From Modestobacter italicus (GTDB taxonomy: Bacteria; Actinomycetota; Actinomycetes; Mycobacteriales; Geodermatophilaceae): a stretch of 64,000 nucleotides of DNA. The stretch spans positions 558,001-622,000 of the forward strand of contig NZ_JABGCJ010000002.1 in assembly GCF_019799965.1 (NCBI RefSeq), in the 5' to 3' direction. The translations under genes and the position numbers were made by a program. Shown here in pieces: positions 49,930 to 58,119 of the stretch. Below the pieces are notes generated by a model that saw only the letters and a list, made by a program, of their open reading frames with translations, did no database searches and was not told where the DNA came from. The number at the start of each line of letters is the position of its first letter. Position 1 is the stretch's first letter.

Positions 49930-50485
49930 GCGGGTCGTGTCGACGGCGCCGCGCAGAGCGAGTGCGTTGGCCAGCGCGTTGACCGCGAGCTCCGAGGTCA
50001 TCCGGGCGCCGATGAAGTAGCCGACGATGCGCTTGGAGCAGGCGTCCTTGCTCGCGCAGAGGTGGCCCCCTCGGCGGTGAGGTATTCGGCGATGTCGGTC
50101 GGCCACAGGTGGTTGGATGCTTCGGCGGTGAAGTTGCGCTCGACCAGGTCGTCGCGGACCGGCGGGCCGGGTTGCGGTCTTGCCCGCGCGTGTGCGATTG
50201 CACCGACCACAGTCGCTGGGAGGGGCACAGCCGGTTGACCCGGTTGCGGGAGGCTCGCAGGCTTTGGTTGGCGAGTTCGTCGGCGATGAACCGGTAGGCG
50301 AAGCCGGGGTCGTCGTGGAGGATGTCGATCGCGGCGTTGATCAGGTGCGCGTCATCCCAGTCGCGTTGGCTGACCGGAGCGGCCCGCCACTTGTCGAAGG
50401 CTTGCTTGGAGAACCCGAGCACCCGGCAGGTCACCGCGACGGGGATCTTGTCAGCGGCGAGGTCTTGGACCAGCGTGTACCTCAT
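49930..50485 (-). pseudogene. IS3 orfB remnant (DDE transposase)
   Basis: ATG 50485. HTH_21-like start MRYTLVQDLAADKIPVAVTC and ILHDDPGFAYRFIADELANQ, then a frameshift. PPVRDDLVERNFTAEASNHL with WPTDIAEYL (first catalytic D) is in a second frame, and HLCASKDACSKRIVGYFIGA in a third. It ends after NALANALALRG, so the later D and E of the catalytic triad are missing. Confidence 0.8.
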
Positions 50486-50789
50486 CGTGGGAGCACGTCG
50501 CGGGCGAAGTAGGCGATCGCGCGGCGTAGGATTTGGTTCTCCTACTCCAGCTGTTTGGCGCGCTTGCGCAGCTCCCAGTTCTTGGCCTCCAAATCGCCCC
50601 CGGCGCTTGAGCCGGTCGACGGGGACGTCCTAGTGGTGAGGCCGTCCTCGCGGTCGGCGATCTTCAGCCACCGTTGCAGGCAGGACTCAGAGATTTTGAA
50701 CTCCAGGCGACCTGCGCGATCGGCTGGTCGCCCTGTCGGGCCACCGCGATCACGTCCCGTCGGAACTCCTCGGGGAACGGCTTGGGCAC
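50482..50789 (-). pseudogene. IS3 orfA remnant (HTH protein)
   Basis: Starts GTG 50789 with PKPFPEEFRRDVIAVARQGD (helix-turn-helix IS3 OrfA). It shifts frame after IAQVA and continues FKISESCLQRWLKIADREDG in another frame, and has an in-frame TAG before ENQILRRAIAYFARDVLP. One frameshift plus one nonsense codon. Confidence 0.8.
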
Positions 50790-50858
50790 GATGCTGATCC
50801 TTCCAGCGTGACCGAGGCTCGCTTCCAGCGAGGCCGAGGCCTCATAGGTAAGGAGTCA

Positions 50859-51349
50859 ACCGAACCCAGGGCAGTCCCGAGCGCACCAGCGTGCCTGTCG
50901 GGTTACCGGGGTCCTCCCTGAACCCCGCGACCAGCAAGGCCACCGTGCCCGCTGTGGCAATCAGGGCGGACGGCCGGTCAGTTTTGATCGCGACTACAGG
51001 AGACGCAACGTCGCGGGGGAGGGGGGCATGGGCCCTGCTCAGCAGTGGCGCGGACTGGCCGTCGATACAACAGGCACGCACCCATCTACCTTGGCGCCGT
51101 CGCCCTGGCCGCCATGCCCGCCTGGACTCGTTCTTGAGACAGACGCCCTAGTGAACGACACCCCTTCGGACACTGAATCGCGGCTGGTAGTCGTTAAGAG
51201 AGTTCTACCTGGCTCTGGGCGGCGAAAATCCATCGATGGTGCTTGACCCCTTCTCGGGGGACTGGTTAGCCTCTAGCCACGCTACTTAGTCGTCTGAAGG
51301 CAAGCTTCGGTAGCGCAGTCCACGAGCGGGAAAATCCCTGGGGGTTATC
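50859..51349. other. 490-bp noncoding, AT-richer accessory DNA
   Basis: No gene is supported; short frames on both strands lack conserved features. Base composition is visibly less GC-rich than the rest of the window from about 51120. It holds the promoter of the 51350 gene. Confidence 0.5.
51243..51272 (+). promoter_or_regulatory. Sigma-A-like promoter of the 51350 gene
   Basis: TTGACC (51243-51248), an 18-nt spacer, then TAGCCT (51267-51272). It leaves a leader of about 70 nt before the GTG at 51350. Confidence 0.55.
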
Positions 51350-51652
51350 GTGCGTCGAACGATGATGGTTGTGGCCGTAGTGCTGGTGAGCATGGTGGCG
51401 AGTCCAATGACTGCGCAGGCTCAACCAACCTATCGCAACGTCTACAACGCTAATGTAGATGGATACGTCGGGGCTTACGCTGTGTTCAACGGTGGAACTG
51501 GCGAGGGTCGTGTGGTGATCAACTGCTACCACTACGGATCGCTCTACAAGAAGTATGGTCCCTGGATGCCAACCTACGGGGGGCGGAGCTACGCCTTCTG
51601 TAATGAGCGTGTGGACACTCGTGGTTTGGCCTACTCGGAGGGCAGGGGCTAA
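51350..51652 (+). CDS. Small secreted protein, unknown
   Basis: 100-aa product. Residues 1-24 form a Sec signal peptide (RRTMMVVAVVLVSMVASPMT, cleavage after AQA24). The mature 76 residues are rich in Tyr, Gly and Asn with two cysteines (C59, C84) that could form one disulfide, and an NCYHYGSLYKKYGPWMPTYG segment. GGGGGT lies about 6 nt before the GTG. Codon use is much less GC3-biased than in the surrounding genes, indicating recent acquisition. It has its own promoter and a downstream hairpin terminator, so it is probably expressed. A bacteriocin-like or surface role is possible, but no family was recognised. Confidence 0.6.
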   Translation: MRRTMMVVAVVLVSMVASPMTAQAQPTYRNVYNANVDGYVGAYAVFNGGTGEGRVVINCYHYGSLYKKYGPWMPTYGGRSYAFCNERVDTRGLAYSEGRG

Positions 51653-51944
51653 TCAAGATAGATCTTCGCTGCGGCTCCCAAGAGGAAAGGCCTTGCTAGT
51701 AGGTGGACAGCGAAGCCCTTCGCTGAATGCAGGCCAAGGCGCGGATCCTGGTGGAGCGGTTTGCAGTGTGGTGGTCAGGTCGGCCATCGCCCGTTGAACG
51801 GCCACTGCGGCTCGGTCCTCTTATGAGGGCGGGTCGCAGTGGCCGTTTTGCTTGCCGTGCACCTCGTGCGGCTGGGCTTGGTCTCGGGCCTGGCGATTCT
51901 TCTGTGTAAGCGGGTGTGGCCGATCTTAATCGGTTGGCGCGTCC
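51653..51944. other. Noncoding spacer with a terminator
   Basis: No gene recognised; contains the hairpin at 51797-51847 and ends at the IS256-type remnant. Confidence 0.5.
51797..51847 (+). terminator. Intrinsic terminator
   Basis: AACGGCCACTGCG (51797-51809) pairs perfectly with 51835-51847, and the right arm runs into GTTTTGCTT. The loop itself contains a small stem (CCTC/GAGG). Likely ends the 51350 transcript. Confidence 0.65.
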
Positions 51945-52452
51945 TCAAATGGGGAGCCGATCGGGGAACTGCAGGGTGGAGGCGTTGAGGGCTGTTGTCC
52001 AGCCGTGGGTGCGGGTGCCGGCTTCACTCCCTCGCTGGTCGCCGATGTTGCGCAGGGCCAGGTAGAGGATCTTCGATGCGGCCTCGTCGGTGGGGACGAG
52101 CCGCGGGCCTTGGTCACCTTCCCGAGCTGGAAGTTGATCAGCTCGATCAAGTGCGCGGTGTAGCGGATCTTCGCGGGAAAGGCCGGGAGCTGGGTTGACT
52201 CCTCTTCAGCCAGCTCTCACGCCTGCACCGACCCGGCCGCGCGTGTGCCCCAGGCGACCTTGAACGCGGCCGTGGCCAGCTCGGCGGCCTGCGCGTGGGT
52301 GCGATGTCGATCGGCCGTAGTTGGGCGGTCGTCGCCTTGCGGTCCTTTCCGGACACGTAGCGGATCGAGGGGCGGATCAGGTGCACCACGCAGGCCTGCG
52401 AAACCGCGGCCAGACGGCGTTGACCGCCGCAGGGAGACCGGTCAGCTCGTCA
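51945..52452 (-). pseudogene. IS256-family transposase remnant
   Basis: C-terminal part of a Mutator-type (IS256) transposase, broken by frameshifts. In order on the minus strand: [35 protein letters not shown] with [30 protein letters not shown] with KARG, and DEAASKILYLALRNIGDQRG ending at the TGA at 51945. The N-terminal half, including the first catalytic residues, is absent. Confidence 0.8.
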
Positions 52453-52487
52453 CGCGGGTGTGGCAGCGGAGGTGTCACGGTGTCCGA

Positions 52488-52875
52488 TCGGCCAGCCAGT
52501 CCATGACGCGCTGCTCGAGCTCGGTGGCGGCCGGGCTGGTCACGTAGGACATCCCCCTGCCCCCCAGGCTGGCGCTCACCAGGTCGCCCAGCACCGAGGG
52601 TCCGGAGGTATTGGCCGGGAAGTACCTGAGGAAGCCGGCGCTGCCGGTGGGTCAGGCCGGGGACGACGCTCCGGTCGAGGTCGGCGAGTACCGCGGCGAA
52701 CGGCTCACCCTGGTCGGGCGCCCGCGGGAGAGGGCGGCGCGAACGTCACCGGGGGAGACCTGCGACCGCGCCGGGAGCGAACTCACCCGGGACCAGTAGT
52801 CGGGGATCCAGTCGACCACCTCGTGGCCCTGCTGGCTGAACTGCTCGGTGACCATGTGGCTGGTGACAGCGCCAC
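52488..52875 (-). pseudogene. Relic of a second decarboxylase gene (5' part)
   Basis: Homologous in the same orientation to 49340-49745, the 5' end of the intact decarboxylase. Recognisable peptides: EQFSQQGHEVVDWIPDYWSR, then in another frame ANTSGPSVLGDLVSASLG and SYVTSPAATELEQRVMDWLA. The start is GTC instead of GTG, frameshifts split it, and it is cut off at its 3' end beside the IS256 remnant. A decayed tandem or paralogous copy. Confidence 0.85.
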
Positions 52876-52954
52876 GGTATGGACCTGTCTTCCCGCCGCC
52901 GCGGGGGCCGTGTCGACAACGGCACCTGGCCGCGGTTCGGCGCGATGAAAAGAG

Positions 52955-53028
52955 TGCCCCCGGTGCGACTCGAACGCACACTGCGCGGGTTTTGAATCCG
53001 CTCCCTCTGCCGATTGGGGTACGGGGGC
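52955..53028 (-). tRNA. tRNA-Leu(CAA)-like gene, with one stem mismatch
   Basis: 74-nt cloverleaf on the minus strand. Acceptor GCCCCCG/CGGGGGC with discriminator A. T-arm GTGCG-TTCGAGT-CGCAC. Anticodon loop TTCAAAA with anticodon CAA at 52992-52994. The anticodon stem GCGGA/CCCGC has an A-C mismatch next to the loop, the D stem is short, and the variable region is only 5 nt, unusual for a leucine tRNA. CCA is not encoded. The 3' end faces the decayed island. It is either functional with an odd structure or degenerating. Confidence 0.65.
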
Positions 53029-53051
53029 CAGCTCAACCGGGTGAGCGGCAG

Positions 53052-53088
53052 CCTATCGGGCGGGGCGGGGGCGCCCTCGGCCGATAGG
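53052..53088. promoter_or_regulatory. Inverted repeat over the pdtaR promoter
   Basis: CCTATCGG (53052-53059) and CCGATAGG (53081-53088) are perfect inverted copies. The right arm overlaps the -10 box. Possible operator. Confidence 0.4.
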
Positions 53089-53090
53089 AT
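53085..53090 (+). promoter_or_regulatory. -10 box of pdtaR (leaderless)
   Basis: TAGGAT ends 6 nt before the GTG at 53097. Confidence 0.6.
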
Positions 53091-53096
53091 GATCGG

Positions 53097-53720
53097 GTGA
53101 GCAACGCACCGACCCGGGTCCTCATCGCAGAGGACGAGGCCCTCATCCGCCTCGACCTCAAGGAGATGCTGGAGGAGGAGGGCTACGTCGTCGTCGCCGA
53201 GGTGGGCGACGGCCAGGCCGCCGTCGAGCAGGCGCAGCAGCTGCGGCCCGACCTCGTCGTCCTCGACGTCCAGATGCCCGTCCTCGACGGCATCGCCGCG
53301 GCCGAGCAGATCGCCGCTGCGCGCATCGCGCCGGTGATCGTGCTGACCGCGTTCAGCCAGCGCGAGCTGGTGGAGCGGGCCCGCGACGCCGGGGCGATGG
53401 CCTACCTGGTCAAGCCGTTCTCCAAGAACGACCTGGTGCCCGCCATCGAGGTGGCGGTCGGCCGGTTCCAGGAGATGCACGCCCTCGACGCCGAGGTCAG
53501 CGACCTCAAGGAGCGCCTGGAGGCCCGCAAGGTCGTGGAGCAGGCCAAGGGCCGGCTGATGGCCGAGCGCGGCATGACCGAGGCCGAGGCGTTCCGCTGG
53601 ATCCAGCGGACGGCGATGAACGAGCGCACCTCCATGAAGGCCCTGGCCCAGGCGATCCTCGCCACCGCGGCCGCGCCCGCCGGTGGCGCCGAGACCGCGG
53701 GCGAGCCCACCGGCTCCTGA
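53097..53720 (+). CDS. pdtaR: ANTAR-domain response regulator (PdtaR/Rv1626-like)
   Basis: 207-aa two-component regulator that, as in mycobacterial PdtaR, is expected to bind RNA and prevent termination rather than bind DNA. Receiver domain 1-125: acidic pocket EDE (12-14), phospho-acceptor D57 (VVLDVQMP), T and K in VLTAF and YLVKPF. Coiled linker about 130-150, then the ANTAR domain ARKVVEQAKGRLMAERGMTE with AFRWIQRTAMNERTS. Short Ala/Gly-rich tail. Partner kinase PdtaS is not in the window. The polA neighbourhood matches that in other actinobacteria. Confidence 0.94.
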   Translation: MSNAPTRVLIAEDEALIRLDLKEMLEEEGYVVVAEVGDGQAAVEQAQQLRPDLVVLDVQMPVLDGIAAAEQIAAARIAPVIVLTAFSQRELVERARDAGAMAYLVKPFSKNDLVPAIEVAVGRFQEMHALDAEVSDLKERLEARKVVEQAKGRLMAERGMTEAEAFRWIQRTAMNERTSMKALAQAILATAAAPAGGAETAGEPTGS

Positions 53721-53858
53721 GCGTCGGCACCGGGGCCGACGCCCCGGTGTGTTCCAGGGGTGTGACGCCCCGTCCCACGGTGTGGCGGCTGCGCGTCGCG
53801 CAGATCACAACGTCATCACGGTGCGACCGAGCCCGGCCCCACCCCTCCAGGTGGCGGT

Positions 53859-53864
53859 TAGGTT
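53859..53864 (+). promoter_or_regulatory. Probable -10 box of the binding-protein gene
   Basis: TAGGTT in the 226-bp gap after pdtaR, leaving a leader of about 75 nt before 53947. Confidence 0.35.
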
Positions 53865-53946
53865 CTCCGCACTGATCGGCCGCCGGCCGGCCTCGGGGCC
53901 GGTCGGGGGCGTCGATGGACGCACTCACATCTCTGGGAGTTCCTTG

Positions 53947-55281
53947 ATGCGCACAGGCAGGTTCGCCCGCGCGACCGCCCTCTCCGGTGCCGCCCTGATC
54001 GCTCTGTCCGCCTGTGGCGGCAGCAGCGACGACGGCGGCGGCAGTGACTCCGGTGGCGAGGCGAGCGGCGAGAAGCAGGTCAACGTCTACGGCACCGACG
54101 GCAACATGGGCAACGCGCTCGGGGAGGACTTCTCCGAGCAGGGTGCGCTGGCCGGGATGAAGGGGACGACGCCGCTGACCGAGCTCTCCGGCGACTTCAC
54201 CGACCGGCTGCTCGAAGTCGACCCCGACCTGCAGGACTTCAACTACGCGGGCGAGTCCTACGACGCGGTGGTCCTCACCGCGCTGGCCGCGCAGATGGCC
54301 GGCAGCAACCAGGCCACCGCCTTCGCGCCGTACATCAACGGGATCACCTTCGGTGGCGAGAAGTGCGACGACTTCGCCTCCTGCCTGGAGATCGTCAACG
54401 CCGGTGGCAACCCCGACTACGACGGCATCACCGGCCCGCTGAGCTTCGCCGACGCCGGTGAGCCGGCGCAGGCCAGCTTCGGTCTGCTCCAGTTCGGCGA
54501 CGACAACGCCCTCGACGACTCCGCCACCGAGTTCGTCATCGCAGGCGACGAGGCCAACGCGGCCACCGACGAGGGCCCGGCCGCCGTCGCCCCGGGCGCG
54601 ACCGGCGCCCCGCTGACCATCGGCACCCTGCTGCCGGAGACCGGCAACCTGGCCTTCCTCGGCCCGCCGGAGGTCGCCGGCGTCCAGCTGGCGATCAACG
54701 ACGTGAACGCAGCCGGCGGCGTCCTGGGCGCCCCGGTCAACCTGGTCACCGGTGACTCGGGCGACACCTCCACCGACACCGCCACTCAGACCGTCGACCG
54801 GCTGCTGCAGTCGGGTGTGAACGCGATCATCGGTGCGGCGTCCTCCGGCGTCAGCCAGTCGGTCATCAACACCGTCGTCGGGGCCGGCGTGCTGATGTTC
54901 TCGCCGGCGAACACCTCCGACATCTTCACCACGTACGACGACAAGGGCCTGTACTTCCGCACCGCTCCCGCGGACACCCTGCAGGCCCGGGCGCTCGCCG
55001 ACCTGATCGGCGCCGACGGCAACAACACCGTCGGGATCCTTGCGCTCAACGACCCGTACGGCACCGGCCTCGCCGAGAACACGAAGAACAACCTGATCAG
55101 CGACGGTCTGCCCGAGGACTCGATCCAGACGATCATCTACGACCCCACCGCGGCGAACTTCGACTCCGAGGTGCAGCAGATGACGGACTTCAACCCCGAC
55201 GCGATCGTGGTCATCGGGTTCGAGGAGTCCTCCCGGATCATCCAGGCGCTCAACACCAACGGTGTGGGCCCGCAGCGCTGA
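53947..55281 (+). CDS. Branched-chain amino-acid-type ABC binding lipoprotein, circularly permuted
   Basis: 444-aa lipoprotein, the presumed receptor of the LivHMGF transporter encoded at 56252-60486. Lipobox L-S-A-C23, then a Gly/Ser/Asp linker. The periplasmic-binding (Peripla_BP_6, type I) fold is in swapped order. Residues about 43-206 are the usual C-terminal half (KQVNVYGTDGNMGNALGEDF, then YAGESYDAVVLTALAAQ). After the linker TDEGPAAVAPGATGAP, residues about 222-443 are the usual N-terminal half (LTIGTLLPETG, LAINDVNAAGGVLGAPVNLV, FSPANTSDIF, DAIVVIGFEESSRIIQALNT). It ends at NTNGVGPQR where the C-terminal half would normally follow. ATG 53947 follows GGGAG. Confidence 0.85.
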   Translation: MRTGRFARATALSGAALIALSACGGSSDDGGGSDSGGEASGEKQVNVYGTDGNMGNALGEDFSEQGALAGMKGTTPLTELSGDFTDRLLEVDPDLQDFNYAGESYDAVVLTALAAQMAGSNQATAFAPYINGITFGGEKCDDFASCLEIVNAGGNPDYDGITGPLSFADAGEPAQASFGLLQFGDDNALDDSATEFVIAGDEANAATDEGPAAVAPGATGAPLTIGTLLPETGNLAFLGPPEVAGVQLAINDVNAAGGVLGAPVNLVTGDSGDTSTDTATQTVDRLLQSGVNAIIGAASSGVSQSVINTVVGAGVLMFSPANTSDIFTTYDDKGLYFRTAPADTLQARALADLIGADGNNTVGILALNDPYGTGLAENTKNNLISDGLPEDSIQTIIYDPTAANFDSEVQQMTDFNPDAIVVIGFEESSRIIQALNTNGVGPQR

Positions 55282-55324
55282 CCGGATGCTGATCTCCTGA
55301 TCGGCACGCACCACCTGTATCGAG

Positions 55325-55361
55325 CTGCGGCCCGGCACCCTCCGAGGGTGCCGGGCCGCAG
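55325..55361. terminator. Bidirectional terminator
   Basis: Perfect 17-bp arms 55325-55341 (CTGCGGCCCGGCACCCT) and 55345-55361 with a 3-nt loop, between the binding-protein gene (+) and the 55385 gene (-). Confidence 0.75.
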
Positions 55362-55384
55362 TGTCGTCCGAGGGCGGCCGCCGG

Positions 55385-55810
55385 TCAGCCCAGGGCCGCC
55401 CAGCCCGCCGCTAGGACGCTGCCGGTGGCGGCGAGCACGCGCACCGAGTCCGCGTGCAGCAGGCGCCGGTGGGCCGCCGCGTCGAACCCACGTCCCAGCC
55501 GCCGGTGCTGCGGGACAGCGATCAGGGCGGTGATGCACAGGACGGTGCCCAGGCAGGCCGCGCCGGCCAGCACCGCCGCCCGCGGCGCACCCGACGGGAG
55601 CTCGAGCAGCAGCCAGCCGGTGGTGACCGTCTGCCCGGCGAAGAGCGGGCCGACGACCCGGGCGACTCGGCGCGAGTGCCCGTCGTGGAAGGCCGGCCAG
55701 GCGTCCGCGGGCACGGCGGTGAACTGGGGGTAGACCAGCACCCGCACGGTCCACTGCACGCCCGCGTAGGCCGCCGCCAGCGCCAGCTGGGCAGCCAGCA
55801 GGGCCGTCAC
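55385..55810 (-). CDS. Four-span membrane protein, unknown
   Basis: 141-aa protein with hydrophobic segments at about 1-25, 50-72, 78-100 and 120-140. Conserved-looking polar stretch HDGHSRRVARVVGP between spans 1 and 2, and AVPQHRRLGRGFDAAAHRRL before the last. It resembles small DUF1772-like membrane proteins only in layout. ATG overlaps the stop of the upstream gene (ATGA), so the two are coupled. Confidence 0.6.
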   Translation of the reverse strand: MTALLAAQLALAAAYAGVQWTVRVLVYPQFTAVPADAWPAFHDGHSRRVARVVGPLFAGQTVTTGWLLLELPSGAPRAAVLAGAACLGTVLCITALIAVPQHRRLGRGFDAAAHRRLLHADSVRVLAATGSVLAAGWAALG

Positions 55811-56130
55811 GGGCGGGACGGCTTGGCGGGCTTGCCGCGCCAGGCGAGGCTCTGCGCGTCCAGCCGGCGCACCAGCGGGTCGCCCTCGGCGTCCATCCGC
55901 TCGGCGAGCTCGACCGCCGCGGCCAGCCGGGCGTCGTCGAGCTGGGTGAAGGCGGGGGAGCGGCGCCGGTCGAGGACGTCGTACCAGCGGCCGCCGACCG
56001 CGTGGTCGAGCACGATCCGGCCGAAACAGTGGTCGGCGCTCACCACCCAGCGCTCCGCCCGGGCCCGGGCGGGCAGCTGGTCGAGCACCAGCTCCCGGTA
56101 GCGGTGGAGCAGCGTGGCGCGGTCGGTCAC
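55807..56130 (-). CDS. Small soluble conserved-type protein, unknown
   Basis: 107-aa protein: TLLHRYRELVLDQLPARARA, then ERWVVSADHCFGRIVLDHAV, GGRWYDVLDRRRSPAFTQLD and a helical C-terminus ending in a basic tail RGKPAKPSRP. No motif known to me. The GTG at 56130 has a CAGGAT box 6 nt upstream. Coupled to the membrane gene downstream; lies between the binding protein and livF on the liv-operon strand. Confidence 0.6.
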   Translation of the reverse strand: MTDRATLLHRYRELVLDQLPARARAERWVVSADHCFGRIVLDHAVGGRWYDVLDRRRSPAFTQLDDARLAAAVELAERMDAEGDPLVRRLDAQSLAWRGKPAKPSRP

Positions 56131-56154
56131 CGACCCATCCTGGCCCGGGACGAC

Positions 56155-56190
56155 GAACGGCGCCGCCCCCGGCGGGGAGCGGCGCCGTTC
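56155..56190 (-). terminator. Terminator of the liv operon
   Basis: 12-bp perfect arms 56155-56166 (GAACGGCGCCGC) and 56179-56190, about 60 bp after the livF stop. Confidence 0.6.
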
Positions 56191-56251
56191 GGCCTCGGTG
56201 CAGGGGCCCGGGCCGGGCGTGCGAGGTCCGGGAGGTACCGGGGTCCTCCGG

Positions 56252-57099
<848 letters not shown>

Positions 57100-57103
<4 letters not shown>

Positions 57104-58119
57104 CGTCGTCCTCCGTCGGTGATCACGTCGGAGCCGGGCGAGGTGTCGCCGTGCTCCTCGCGGGCGATCTCCGCCTCGACCTCGGCCAGCACCCGGTCCT
57201 CCTCCTCGACGGTGAGGGGGGCGTCGTGGTGGGCACCGAGGTAGGCGTCGACGACCGCCTGGTTCTGCGAGATGGACTCCGGCGGGCCCTCGGCGATGAC
57301 CTTGCCGGCCGCCATGACCACGACCCAGTCGCTGATGTCGCGGACGACGTCCATGTCGTGCTCGACGAAGATGACCGTCATGCCCTCCTCGCGGAGGTCC
57401 TTGACGTGCCCGAGAAGGCTCTGGGTCAGCGCGGGGTTCACCCCGGCCATCGGCTCGTCGAGCATGACGACCTTCGGGTCGCTCATCAGCGCGCGGGCCA
57501 TCTCCAGCAGCTTGCGCTGACCACCGGAGAGGATGCCGGCGAAGTCGTCCTTCTTGGCATCGAGCTTGAAGCGACGGAGCAGCTCCATCGCCTTCTCGGT
57601 GTTCGCCTTCTCCTGGGCCCGCCAGCCGCCCGGCACCAGGGCGCGCAGGAAGCTCTCACCCCGCTGCTCCTGGGCGCCGAGCAGCATGTTCTGCAGCACG
57701 GTGAGCCGGGACAGCGCCTTGGTGAGCTGGAACGTGCGGACGACGCCGAGCCGGGCCACCTGGTGCGGCGCGAGCTTGCCCAGCTCCTTGCCGTCGAACG
57801 ACCAGGTGCCGGTGTTGGGCTGGTCGAAGCCGGTCAGCAGGTTGAACAGCGTGGTCTTGCCGGCACCGTTGGGCCCGATCAGGCCGGTGATGCCGCCGCG
57901 TTGCACCTCGAGGTGGTCGACCGAGACGGCGGTCAGGCCACCGAAGGTGCGGGTGACGCCGTCGACGACGATCGCCGGGTCGGGCTTGGCCACGCCGACC
58001 TCCCAGGGGAGGTCCTTCAGTGCCGCCTGGGCCAGCCGCTGGGGCGCCGGCCGGCCGGCCGGCGTCAGCTCGTCCTCGCGGGCGGCGTGCGCGCCGTGCG
58101 ATCCGCTCTCAGCGGGCAT
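57100..58119 (-). CDS. livG: Branched-chain amino-acid ABC transporter ATPase LivG
   Basis: 339-aa ATP-binding subunit. Walker A GPNGAGKT, LivG-type FQLTKALSRLTVLQNMLLG, signature LSGGQRKLLEMARAL, Walker B VVMLDEPMAGVNP, H-loop VEHDMDVV. It carries extensions at both ends: about 50 residues before the domain and about 45 acidic residues after it (VEEEDRVLAEVEAEIAREEH), against a usual 255 aa. Overlaps livM by 11 bp and livF by 4 bp. Confidence 0.94.

Larger units (their letters stand above)
49930..50858 (-). mobile_element. Decayed IS3-family insertion sequence
   Basis: Remnant of an actinobacterial IS3-type element with orfA and orfB in the usual order. Probable left end near 50858 (TGACTCCTTACCTATGAGGC read on the minus strand). 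The right end is lost: orfB stops inside the catalytic domain near 49930, before the third acidic residue. Both reading frames are broken, so it cannot transpose. Confidence 0.8.

Noticed and set aside
50842-51081. 79-codon minus-strand frame in the island
   Set aside because: No recognisable domain, no start signal, and mixed composition next to the IS3 end.
49930-52452. Active insertion sequences
   Set aside because: Both transposase genes are truncated and frameshifted; no intact terminal repeat pair was found.
52955-53028. tRNA 3'-end duplication as an att site
   Set aside because: I looked for a second copy of the T-arm/acceptor sequence to the left of the island and did not find one.
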